Below are positions 53,324-60,921 of a DNA stretch of 64,000 nt, piece after piece (the stretch's first letter is position 1; each line of letters begins with the position of its first letter). The notes beneath the pieces are model-generated. The model searched no databases and had not been told where the DNA came from. It was given only the letters and a program-made list of their open reading frames with translations. The position numbers and the translations under genes are program-made. Source of the stretch: Sphingobacterium tenebrionis (GTDB lineage Bacteria; Bacteroidota; Bacteroidia; Sphingobacteriales; Sphingobacteriaceae). The stretch is taken from positions 13,557 to 77,556 of the forward strand of contig NZ_JAYLLN010000011.1 of the NCBI RefSeq assembly GCF_037126265.1. The letters run 5' to 3'.

Positions 53324-53386
53324 CTATAATCGATTATAGTACTAAGGTATAACTAAGTTTTTAGTTTATCAACTAATTTTTTAGTT
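53324..53386. promoter_or_regulatory. Candidate BlaI operators: one palindrome and two tandem dyads
   Basis: CTATAATCGATTATAG (53324-53339) is a perfect 16-base palindrome. AACTAA-GTTT-TTAGTT (53351-53366) and AACTAA-TTTT-TTAGTT (53371-53386) are identical dyads set 20 bases apart, that is two helical turns. They lie 31 to 93 bases upstream of the repressor gene. The promoter box in the minus direction could not be placed. Confidence 0.6.
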
Positions 53387-53439
53387 TTTATTTGTTAATT
53401 TGGTTTAATTAGTTGATTTTCAAGGAATTATTTTTTTAT

Positions 53440-53698
53440 CGTCATTGCGAGGCACGAAGCAATCTTTCGTCATTGCGAGGTGTCTTTCCCACGTCATTGC
53501 GAGGCACGAAGCAATCTTTCCGCATGTCATGCTGAGCGTAGTCGAAGCATCTAAATTTGGTACCCGTAGAGATCCTTCGACTCCGCTCAGGATGACATGG
53601 ACGGCTCAGGATGACATGGACGGCTCAGGATGACATGGACCGCTCTGGATGATAAAAAAGTCCAAAGATTGCTTCGTCGTGCCTCCTCGCAATGACGC
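53440..53698. repeat. REP-like nested cluster 8 with a 19-base tandem repeat
   Basis: Two GTCATTGCGAGGCACGAAGC arms are followed by a type-B palindrome. Then come three tandem copies of GCTCAGGATGACATGGACG (53585-53641) and a closing arm ending GCCTCCTCGCAATGACG. The 19-base tandem is an expanded end of the type-B palindrome and occurs in no other cluster here. Nothing gene-like is present. Confidence 0.88.
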
Positions 53699-53710
53699 CA
53701 CTCCATAATC

Positions 53711-54121
53711 CTACGGATTATACCGCCAGTTCCGGTCCGATTTCTTAGCACCTTGCTTCTTTTTCCGATCCAGCCTTTCCAACACCACACTCTTCGGAAT
53801 CTTGGTCTTAATTCTTTTCTTCTCCACCTTCACCGCCTCTTCCATCACCTTCAAAAACCTTTCAACCACAATATCCTTATTCCTCAACTGGCTCCTATCC
53901 TCCGAAGAATCCATCAAAAGCTCCCCATCCTTATTGATCCTATTCGCCAATTTTTCCAGAATAATCCCCTTCTCCTGCTCATCAAAAACCTTTGACTCCG
54001 TAACATTCCATATCAAAGTAACCTTGGACGAAACTTTGTTCACATTCTGTCCCCCTTTACCCCCAGATCTGGAAGTTCTAAAGGACAATTCATTCAATAA
54101 CGCTTCTGGATTATAGTTCAT
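53711..54121 (-). CDS. arfB: Alternative ribosome-rescue factor ArfB (YaeJ-type)
   Basis: ArfB hydrolyses peptidyl-tRNA on stalled ribosomes. The GGQ motif is in FRTSRSGGKGGQNVNKVSSK at about residues 15-34, and the basic C-terminal tail (KKKQGAKKSDRNWRYNP) is the part inserted into the mRNA channel. The ATG 54121 (MNYNPEALLNEL) is preferred over 54139. It has 136 residues and is single, without prfA or prfB next to it. Confidence 0.9.
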   Translation of the reverse strand: MNYNPEALLNELSFRTSRSGGKGGQNVNKVSSKVTLIWNVTESKVFDEQEKGIILEKLANRINKDGELLMDSSEDRSQLRNKDIVVERFLKVMEEAVKVEKKRIKTKIPKSVVLERLDRKKKQGAKKSDRNWRYNP

Positions 54122-54214
54122 TTGTAATAAAATTAGCATAAATATTAAACTGATAAAAATTTTGCACTACAATTAATAAAGCATCCTTATCTTTAAACCA
54201 ACAAACATAAACGT

Positions 54215-55363
54215 ATGAAAATAGGAATCGTATGCTATCCGACCTTTGGGGGAAGCGGTGTAGTGGCAACTGAACTCGGTAAAGCATTGGCTAATAACGG
54301 ACATCAGGTACATTTCATCACCTATTCCCAACCTGCACGATTGGATTTCTTCTCCGAAAACTTATATTACCATGAAGTGGCGATCAACCAATACCCTTTA
54401 TTTGATTTCCCTCCTTACGAAACCGCACTGGCCAGTAAGCTGGTAGATGTGGTCCGGTTTGAAAACTTAGACCTCTTACATGTGCACTATGCTATCCCAC
54501 ATGCCTCTGTAGCCTTTTTGGCCAAACAGATCTTGGCAACCTACGGCATCAACATCCCGGTAGTCACTACCTTACACGGAACAGACATTACCCTAGTGGG
54601 TAAGGACAAAAGTTTTAGCCCGGTAGTTACCTTCTCGATCAACAAATCCGATGGGGTTACCACAGTTTCCGATAGCCTTAAAGAACAGACCCTAAGCTAT
54701 TTCGATATCAGCAATCATATTGAAGTCATCCCTAATTTTATTGATCTTCATAGATTCCACAATAAAAACCATGAGCACTTCAAAAAGGCTATCGCGCCTA
54801 ACCATGAACGGATTATTGTTCACACCTCCAACTTCCGTAAGGTAAAACGGGTAGACGATGTGGTCAAGATCTTCCATAAAATCATCCAGGAAGTTCCAAG
54901 TAAACTTTTAATGGTTGGAGATGGTCCGGAGCGTCGAAATGCCGAAGAGCAGGCTCGCGAATTGGGCATAACCGACTGTATCCGTTTCTTAGGTAAGCAG
55001 GATGCCATCGAGGAGATCCTTTCCATTGCCGATCTGTTCATTATGCCATCAGGATCAGAGAGTTTCGGTCTTGCTGCCCTTGAAGCCATGGCTTGTAAAG
55101 TGCCTGTGATTTCCTCCAATACAGGAGGTCTTCCAGAACTGAACGTGCAAGGATTCAGCGGATACCTGAGCGATGTGGGCGATGTGGATGATATGGCAAA
55201 AAATGCCATCCATATCTTGAAAGATTGCGAGGTGCTGAACCAATTTAAGGAGAATGCATTGACCCGAGCGAAGGAATTTGAACTCAGCAAAATCGTTCCA
55301 CGATATGAGAAATTTTATGAAGAGGTGATCGAAAAGGTAAAAAAAGAGAATAAATCTAACTAA
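54215..55363 (+). CDS. bshA: N-acetyl-alpha-D-glucosaminyl L-malate synthase
   Basis: BshA is the glycosyltransferase that joins GlcNAc to L-malate in the first step of bacillithiol synthesis. The 382-residue GT4 protein begins MKIGIVCYPTFGGSGVVATE and has VTTLHGTDITLVG, VPSKLLMVGDGPERR and PSGSESFGLAALEAMACKVP, where the donor-binding Glu residues lie. It is 53 bases ahead of pyrH and in the same direction. bshB and bshC are not in this window. Confidence 0.93.
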   Translation: MKIGIVCYPTFGGSGVVATELGKALANNGHQVHFITYSQPARLDFFSENLYYHEVAINQYPLFDFPPYETALASKLVDVVRFENLDLLHVHYAIPHASVAFLAKQILATYGINIPVVTTLHGTDITLVGKDKSFSPVVTFSINKSDGVTTVSDSLKEQTLSYFDISNHIEVIPNFIDLHRFHNKNHEHFKKAIAPNHERIIVHTSNFRKVKRVDDVVKIFHKIIQEVPSKLLMVGDGPERRNAEEQARELGITDCIRFLGKQDAIEEILSIADLFIMPSGSESFGLAALEAMACKVPVISSNTGGLPELNVQGFSGYLSDVGDVDDMAKNAIHILKDCEVLNQFKENALTRAKEFELSKIVPRYEKFYEEVIEKVKKENKSN

Positions 55364-55380
55364 TCGCAAGCAAAAAGTCA

Positions 55381-55388
55381 TATCTTTG
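55381..55388 (+). promoter_or_regulatory. Possible -7 element before pyrH
   Basis: TATCTTTG matches TAnnTTTG 28 bases upstream of the pyrH ATG. No clear -33 TTG is seen, so this is tentative. Confidence 0.4.
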
Positions 55389-55416
55389 GCTTTTGGAAAT
55401 CTTCCAAAAATCAAAT

Positions 55417-56121
55417 ATGAAATACAAACGTATCCTCCTTAAACTCAGTGGTGAAGCTTTGATGGGTGAACAAAGCTACGGAATTGACATTAATCGTGTT
55501 CAACAATACGCAAACGACATTCAGGAACTTCATGCTTTAGGCATGGAAATCGCAATCGTAATTGGCGGTGGAAATATCTACCGTGGATTGAGTGCTGAAA
55601 AAGCTGGAATGGACCGTGTACAAGCGGATTATATGGGTATGTTGGCCACCGTGATCAACTCCATGGCTTTACAGGACGCATTGGAAAAAGCAGGGATGAA
55701 AACCCGCTTATTGACCGCCATCAAAATGGAACAGATCTGCGAACCTTTTATCCGCAGACGCGCTGTTCGCCACTTGGAAAAAGGTCGTATCGTGATCTTT
55801 GGTGCCGGAACCGGTAACCCTTATTTCACAACGGATACCGCTGCTTCTTTACGTGCTATCGAAATCAATGCCGATGCCGTATTGAAAGGAACACGTGTAG
55901 ATGGTATCTATACTGCCGATCCAGAAAAAGATCCTAATGCGAAGAAATTCGATCATATCTCTTTCACGGATGTATATGAAAAAGGGCTGAACGTAATGGA
56001 TATGACGGCATTTACCCTATGCCAAGAAAACAACCTACCTATCATTGTTTTCGACATGAACAAACCAGGAAACCTATTGAAATTGGCCAATGGCGAACAT
56101 GTTGGAACCGTAGTTAGTTAA
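55417..56121 (+). CDS. pyrH: UMP kinase
   Basis: UMP kinase phosphorylates UMP to UDP in pyrimidine nucleotide synthesis. The ATG at 55417 (MKYKRILLKLSGEALMGEQ) is correct; a TTG at 55393 would add eight non-family residues. IVIGGGNIYRG, GTGNPYFTTDTAA and GTRVDGIYTADP are the nucleotide-binding and active-site signatures. It precedes frr, with which it is conserved in most bacteria. Confidence 0.97.
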   Translation: MKYKRILLKLSGEALMGEQSYGIDINRVQQYANDIQELHALGMEIAIVIGGGNIYRGLSAEKAGMDRVQADYMGMLATVINSMALQDALEKAGMKTRLLTAIKMEQICEPFIRRRAVRHLEKGRIVIFGAGTGNPYFTTDTAASLRAIEINADAVLKGTRVDGIYTADPEKDPNAKKFDHISFTDVYEKGLNVMDMTAFTLCQENNLPIIVFDMNKPGNLLKLANGEHVGTVVS

Positions 56122-56152
56122 CTGAATAATAACGATAATATACAATCAAGAT

Positions 56153-56716
56153 ATGAACGAATTTATATCACTTCAACTGGACGAATGCAAAGAAAGCATG
56201 ACAAAGGCTGTTGCTCATACGGAGACTGAATTAACGAAGATCCGTGCGGGAAAAGCAAGCCCAGGTATGCTTGATGGAATTTATGTGGATTACTATGGTA
56301 CTTCTACGCCTTTGGCGCAGGTAGCCAATGTAAATACACCTGATGCAAGAACAATCGTGATCCAACCTTGGGAAAAACCCATGTTATCTGTGATCGAAAA
56401 AGCAATCATGGATTCTAATATTGGTTTGAACCCTCAAAACGATGGTTCAATCATCCGATTGGCTGTACCTCCTTTGACTGAGGAACGCCGTCGCGATCTA
56501 GTGAAAAAAGCAAAAGAAGAAACAGAAAAAGGTCGTGTTTCTATCCGTAATATCCGTAAGGATGCGAACGAAGCAATCAAGAAATTGAAGAACGACGGTG
56601 CATCGGAAGATGAGATCAAAACTGGTGAAGCTGAAGTTCAAAAATTAACGGATGCATATATCGCTAAAGTTGATCAATTAGCTGAATTGAAAGAAAAAGA
56701 TATCATGACGGTATAA
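56153..56716 (+). CDS. frr: Ribosome recycling factor
   Basis: RRF splits the post-termination ribosome with EF-G. The 187-residue protein contains LTKIRAGKASPGMLDGIYVDYYGT, RLAVPPLTEERRRDLVKKAK and ISIRNIR-type sequence (VSIRNIRKDANEAIKK). It lies 31 bases after pyrH and ends with a strong terminator. Confidence 0.97.
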   Translation: MNEFISLQLDECKESMTKAVAHTETELTKIRAGKASPGMLDGIYVDYYGTSTPLAQVANVNTPDARTIVIQPWEKPMLSVIEKAIMDSNIGLNPQNDGSIIRLAVPPLTEERRRDLVKKAKEETEKGRVSIRNIRKDANEAIKKLKNDGASEDEIKTGEAEVQKLTDAYIAKVDQLAELKEKDIMTV

Positions 56717-56742
56717 GTCAGATCAAATTTCGAACACATATG

Positions 56743-56774
56743 AAAGGATTCTATACTTAGAATCCTTTTTTTTT
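56743..56774 (+). terminator. Intrinsic terminator after frr
   Basis: AAAGGATTCTA (56743-56753) pairs perfectly with TAGAATCCTTT (56758-56768), followed by T residues to 56774. Confidence 0.92.
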
Positions 56775-56827
56775 CGTTACTATTTCTAAATATTTTGGCT
56801 ATATTCAATTAACAGATTAAAAACACT

Positions 56828-57823
56828 ATGTTACAATCAAGAAGAAACTTCCTTAGGCTAGCAGGCTTAGGTATCGCAGGTGGATTAATTGCACCCCAAT
56901 TTTTATCCTGTGATAACGCAAAACCAGGCTCTGATTCGCCACTCCACAATATCGGATTACAATTGTTCACTGTTAGGGATCTGCTCGCACAGAACCCCGA
57001 AGAAACTTTGAAGAATATCGCCAAGATTGGGTATAAACATGTAGAAACTTTTGGGGCAGATCCAAGTAATGGGAACCACTGGGGCATCAGTACGGATCAG
57101 CTCAAAAAATTCCTGAACGATAATGACTTGAAGACACATTCCGGGCATTATGATCTTCAGAAATATTTGGACAAGGATATTACGGATAAGGAAAACCTGG
57201 AGAAATATATTGAAGTTGCCCATAATCTAGGCCAGGAATTCATTGTAGTTCCCGTTCCTCCTATGCATAAGTTGAACCAATTGGATGTGGCCAGTTATCA
57301 ATATATGGCGGAACAATTGAACAAGGCTGGGGAAATGTCGAAGAAGGCTGGGATTAAAATGGGATACCATAACCATTTCTGGGAATTTAAGGAATTTGGA
57401 AATGGAACGAAGGGATTGGATATCCTATTGGCATTTACAGAACCTGATCTGGTGAGTTTTGAGCTGGATCTATTCTGGATCAATAAGGCGGGAGAAAGCC
57501 CGCAGACGTATTTTGATAAGTATCCAGGTAGGTTTTCACAATGGCATGTCAAGGATATGGATAGAGCGAATTCTGTTCCTTTGGATCAGAATAAGTTGGA
57601 TCCAAAGACTGGAAAAAGGGATACGATCAATTTGGATGAGATAACTCGGACGACTAAGTATACGGAGGTAGGTACTGGAAGTATTAATTATATTAATATG
57701 GCTACTTTTGCGAATGAAAGCGGATTGAAGTATGCGTATGTGGAGCAGGATGAGATTTATTCTGCGGATAAATATGCGAGTATTAAGAAAAGCTTTGATT
57801 ATATGCAGAAGAATTTTAAATAA
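56828..57823 (+). CDS. Sugar phosphate isomerase/epimerase-like protein, Tat-exported lipoprotein
   Basis: The 331-residue product has a twin-arginine signal (SRRNFLRLAG) followed by a hydrophobic stretch and a lipobox-like LSC at about residues 26-28, so it is probably exported folded and lipidated. The mature part is an xylose-isomerase-like TIM barrel (NIGLQLFTVRDLL, MGYHNHFWEFKE, LVSFELDLFWINKAGESPQTYFDKYPGRF, WHVKDMDR), the fold of sugar isomerases, epimerases and related secreted carbohydrate enzymes. The metal ligands would be the Glu/His/Asp in these motifs. Substrate unknown. Confidence 0.85.
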   Translation: MLQSRRNFLRLAGLGIAGGLIAPQFLSCDNAKPGSDSPLHNIGLQLFTVRDLLAQNPEETLKNIAKIGYKHVETFGADPSNGNHWGISTDQLKKFLNDNDLKTHSGHYDLQKYLDKDITDKENLEKYIEVAHNLGQEFIVVPVPPMHKLNQLDVASYQYMAEQLNKAGEMSKKAGIKMGYHNHFWEFKEFGNGTKGLDILLAFTEPDLVSFELDLFWINKAGESPQTYFDKYPGRFSQWHVKDMDRANSVPLDQNKLDPKTGKRDTINLDEITRTTKYTEVGTGSINYINMATFANESGLKYAYVEQDEIYSADKYASIKKSFDYMQKNFK

Positions 57824-57848
57824 GGATTAGGAGAAATTGCATTTCTCT

Positions 57849-58087
57849 CGTCATTGCGAGGAACGAAGCAATCTTTACACCCGTCATTGCGAGGAGCCCG
57901 TCATTGCGAGGAACGAAGCAATCTTCCCGCATGTCATGCTGAGCGAAGTCGAAGCATCTGTTCGGTTGTATACGTACAGATCCTTCGACTTCGCTCAGGA
58001 TGACAAAAACTACAATCAGGAAGACAAATACTACGCTCAGGAGGACAAAGTCCAAAGATTGCTTCGTCGTACCTCCTCGCAATGACG
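57849..58087. repeat. REP-like nested cluster 9
   Basis: Three left arms of GTCATTGCGAGGAACGAAGC (the second truncated), a type-B palindrome (TGTCATGCTGAGCGAAGTCG with its complement), two degenerate B-end copies and a closing arm CCTCCTCGCAATGACG fill the space between convergent genes. No gene lies within. Confidence 0.9.
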
Positions 58088-58115
58088 CTAAAGCCCAAGG
58101 CCTAACCCCCAGCAC

Positions 58116-58616
58116 CTAAAACCTTAATCTCTCCACTTCTTCCGCGGTCTCTTCCACCTTCTCCCTCAACTCATCCTTAAACCCCTGCACCGCAGCGACC
58201 AACTTATCATCTGCCGTAGCCAATATCTGCGCGGCCAAAATCCCAGCATTCTTTGCTGCATTTAAAGCAACCGTAGCCACCGGAATCCCATTTGGCATCT
58301 GCAGAATAGACAACACCGAATCCCATCCATCAATAGAATTAGACGACTTCACAGGAACACCAATCACCGGCAAGGTCGTAATCGAAGCCACCATCCCTGG
58401 CAGGTGCGCAGCACCCCCAGCTCCAGCAATAATCACTTTAATCCCTCTCACAGCAGCCTGTTCTGCAAAATCGAACATACGCTTTGGCGTACGGTGTGCC
58501 GAAACGATGGTCACTTCACATTCAACACCTAAATATTTTAAAACTTCAATAGCATCCTGCATAACCGGAAGATCTGATTTACTTCCCATGATGACACTTA
58601 CTTTTGGATTTTCCAT
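58116..58616 (-). CDS. purE: 5-(carboxyamino)imidazole ribonucleotide mutase
   Basis: PurE moves the carboxylate of N5-CAIR to give CAIR in purine synthesis. The class I family motifs are GSKSDLPVM near residue 12, SAHRTPKRM near 40 and GAGGAAHLPGM near 65. The length of 166 is normal. It starts 16 bases after the purK stop, so the two steps are made together. Confidence 0.96.
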   Translation of the reverse strand: MENPKVSVIMGSKSDLPVMQDAIEVLKYLGVECEVTIVSAHRTPKRMFDFAEQAAVRGIKVIIAGAGGAAHLPGMVASITTLPVIGVPVKSSNSIDGWDSVLSILQMPNGIPVATVALNAAKNAGILAAQILATADDKLVAAVQGFKDELREKVEETAEEVERLRF

Positions 58617-58632
58617 CTTACTATATTCTGTT

Positions 58633-59775
58633 TTATGCTATAACTTTAATTAAAGATTGTATTTTTCGAGCATTCTCAATCGCTAAGGATCTATCCGGAT
58701 TCACGATCGTAACATGACCCATTTTACGGAACGGCTTGGTATATTTCTTTCCATACAAATGCACATATACACCATCCATCGCCAATGCTTCTTCCAGACC
58801 CTCGTATCTCGCCAGTCCCTCATACCCATCCTCACCCAACAGATTGATCATGATCGCATTGCTACGTGATTCCGTATTTCCTAATGGAAGATTGAAAATC
58901 GCACGTAGATGCTGCCCGAATTGCGAAGTATAATTGCCTTCAATGGTCTGATGACCACTGTTATGCGGCCTTGGAGCCAATTCATTCACCAATATATCCC
59001 CATCTGCTGTTAGGAACATCTCTACGGCCAACAAACCCACGATCTGAAGATCATTTGCAATCTTCTTGGCAATGCTTTCTGCTTTTGATTGGATATCGAA
59101 GGAATAGGTAGACGGTGCAATCAAGAACTCCACCAGATTTGCCTGCGGATTGAATTCCATTTCCACCATCGGAAAAGTACTCATTTCCCCACGATCGTTT
59201 CTGGCTACAATAACCGCTATCTCCTTCTCAAAATTCACCAGTTCCTCTACGATGCTTGGTTCATCAAAAGCATGCTCAAAATCAGCCGCTGTTGATATTT
59301 TTTTAACCCCTTTACCATCGTATCCATCTTTTCTCATTTTTTGGATATAGGGCAGTTGAATATGGCAATTACCTAGCCCTTCCCTGTTGGAAACAAACTG
59401 AAAAGCTGAAGTTGGAATATCATTCTGTTTAAAAAATTGCTTTTGCAACCCTTTATCCTGAATCAACCGAATCACGCGGGATTGTGGGTACACAATAACA
59501 CCCTCTTCCTCCAAAGCCTCCAGTGCATCCACATTTACCTTCTCAATTTCAATCGTGATCATATCCAGATCCTTACCGAAATTATAAACGGTATCATAAT
59601 CCGATAGTGACCCTACTTCAAACTGATTACATAGTTTCTTGCAGGGCGCATTCGGATCAGGATCCAACACATGGATATTCACATTATAATTGATAGCTTC
59701 TTGGATCAACATCCTGCCCAATTGACCACCGCCTAGGATCCCTAATCGAAGGTCACCATAAAAATCTTTTGCCAT
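58633..59775 (-). CDS. purK: N5-carboxyaminoimidazole ribonucleotide synthase
   Basis: PurK carboxylates AIR to N5-CAIR with ATP and bicarbonate. The 380-residue ATP-grasp protein begins with LRLGILGGGQLGRMLIQEA and has KMRKDGYDGKGVKKI and VEMFLTADGDILVNELAPRPHNSGH. It lies 8 bases after nuoB, an unusual neighbour, and directly before purE. Confidence 0.96.
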   Translation of the reverse strand: MAKDFYGDLRLGILGGGQLGRMLIQEAINYNVNIHVLDPDPNAPCKKLCNQFEVGSLSDYDTVYNFGKDLDMITIEIEKVNVDALEALEEEGVIVYPQSRVIRLIQDKGLQKQFFKQNDIPTSAFQFVSNREGLGNCHIQLPYIQKMRKDGYDGKGVKKISTAADFEHAFDEPSIVEELVNFEKEIAVIVARNDRGEMSTFPMVEMEFNPQANLVEFLIAPSTYSFDIQSKAESIAKKIANDLQIVGLLAVEMFLTADGDILVNELAPRPHNSGHQTIEGNYTSQFGQHLRAIFNLPLGNTESRSNAIMINLLGEDGYEGLARYEGLEEALAMDGVYVHLYGKKYTKPFRKMGHVTIVNPDRSLAIENARKIQSLIKVIA

Positions 59776-59783
59776 ATTGTATG

Positions 59784-60296
59784 CTATTGCTCTACTGTTG
59801 TGGGAAATATATCCCCCTGCAGTAAAGACTGTTTTTCTATTATTTTCTGTAATTCCAGGAACGCTCCGATCAATGCTTCTGGCCTAGGAGGACATCCCTG
59901 CACATACACATCCACCGGAATGATCTTATCCACTCCTTTTACCACATGATAACCGTGTTGCCAATAAGGTCCACCACAGTTGGAACAGGAACCCATCGAA
60001 ATCACATATTTCGGATCGGGCATCTGTTCGTATAATTTCTTGATCCGGTCGGCCATCTTAAAAGTCACCGTTCCAGCAATGATCATCACATCCGACTGCC
60101 TAGGTGAAGGCCTCGGGAATACCCCTAATCGATCCAGATCGTAAGTGGCAGCCATGGCGCCCATCATTTCGATTGCACAGCAGGCAATACCAAAACTAAT
60201 TGGCCACATCGATGACAACCTTGCCCAATTCAGCAGATCGTCCATCTTGGCGATGATCACCCCATTATTTTGCTGCAAACGTTGATCTAGGCTCAT
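59784..60296 (-). CDS. nuoB: NADH-quinone oxidoreductase subunit B
   Basis: NuoB holds the terminal iron-sulfur cluster N2 of respiratory complex I. The 170 residues show FGIACCAIEMM with the paired cysteines, SMGSCSNCGGPYW and VQGCPPRPEALI for the other ligands. It overlaps nuoA by 4 bases (ATGA). The next genes are purK and purE, not nuoC, so the complex I operon is split here. Confidence 0.96.
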   Translation of the reverse strand: MSLDQRLQQNNGVIIAKMDDLLNWARLSSMWPISFGIACCAIEMMGAMAATYDLDRLGVFPRPSPRQSDVMIIAGTVTFKMADRIKKLYEQMPDPKYVISMGSCSNCGGPYWQHGYHVVKGVDKIIPVDVYVQGCPPRPEALIGAFLELQKIIEKQSLLQGDIFPTTVEQ

Positions 60297-60880
60297 GATT
60301 CGGAATTTGGTTTCTTAAATTTCGGCTTAAATCCCAATTTTACCGGAGCAGCTGCCTTTTCGGCAAGTACCTCTTCTATTTCCTTCTCTTTAAAATCTCG
60401 GACAGCATAGGTTGTTGCATTCAATTGATCATAGGCTGAGGGTGGAATACCGACCGAAACCGTAGGTTTCTGATGGGTGGGTTTTATCCAACTGATATCC
60501 CCACTTTTCCAAACATAGATCAAGCCTACAACCAGGATGGCTAGGAAGATCCCCATTTCAATCAAGGTAAACCAACCCCAACGGGAATCAGCAGCAATAA
60601 AATCTGCATTCCCGAAAACGGTTGCCCAAGGAAATATAAACAACAGCTCCACATCAAACAATAAAAAAACCAAGGCAATGACATAAAACCTGGGATTAAA
60701 TTGTACCCAGGAAGTCCCCTTGGATTCTTCACCGCACTCATAGGTGCTCAATTTGATGGGATTCGGATTTTTTGGAGAAAGGAATTTAGCTAATAACATG
60801 GTCCCAGCAACCAATAAGATACCAATGATAGCCATTAAAAGTATCTTACCGTATTCTGATATCTGACTGGGTTCGTCCAT
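60293..60880 (-). CDS. nuoA: NADH-quinone oxidoreductase subunit A
   Basis: NuoA is a membrane subunit of complex I. The three helices lie at about residues 12-32, 64-88 and 104-124, with the family motif KLSTYECGEESKGTSWVQFNPRFY. At 195 residues it is longer than the usual 120 to 130 because of a C-terminal extension rich in Lys, Pro and Glu (VLAEKAAAPVKLGFKPKF) of unknown role. A TAATTTTG box ends 4 bases before the start. Confidence 0.94.
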   Translation of the reverse strand: MDEPSQISEYGKILLMAIIGILLVAGTMLLAKFLSPKNPNPIKLSTYECGEESKGTSWVQFNPRFYVIALVFLLFDVELLFIFPWATVFGNADFIAADSRWGWFTLIEMGIFLAILVVGLIYVWKSGDISWIKPTHQKPTVSVGIPPSAYDQLNATTYAVRDFKEKEIEEVLAEKAAAPVKLGFKPKFKKPNSES

Positions 60881-60884
60881 ATTA

Positions 60885-60892
60885 CAAAATTA
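60885..60892 (-). promoter_or_regulatory. Leaderless-type promoter of nuoA-nuoB-purK-purE
   Basis: On the minus strand TAATTTTG ends 4 bases before the nuoA ATG, matching the TAnnTTTG element. The message would begin near the start codon. Confidence 0.5.
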
Positions 60893-60921
60893 ACAATTAT
60901 TTCAATGCTTCCCTTCTTCTA

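Noticed and set aside
55015..55414. Minus-strand frames spanning the end of bshA and the start of pyrH
   Set aside because: They are long only by chance and lie antisense to two firmly identified genes.
13355..58087. The repeated GTCATTGCGAGG blocks as a CRISPR array
   Set aside because: The copies are palindromic, unevenly spaced, dispersed between genes and lack equal-sized unique spacers. They fit REP-like elements instead.
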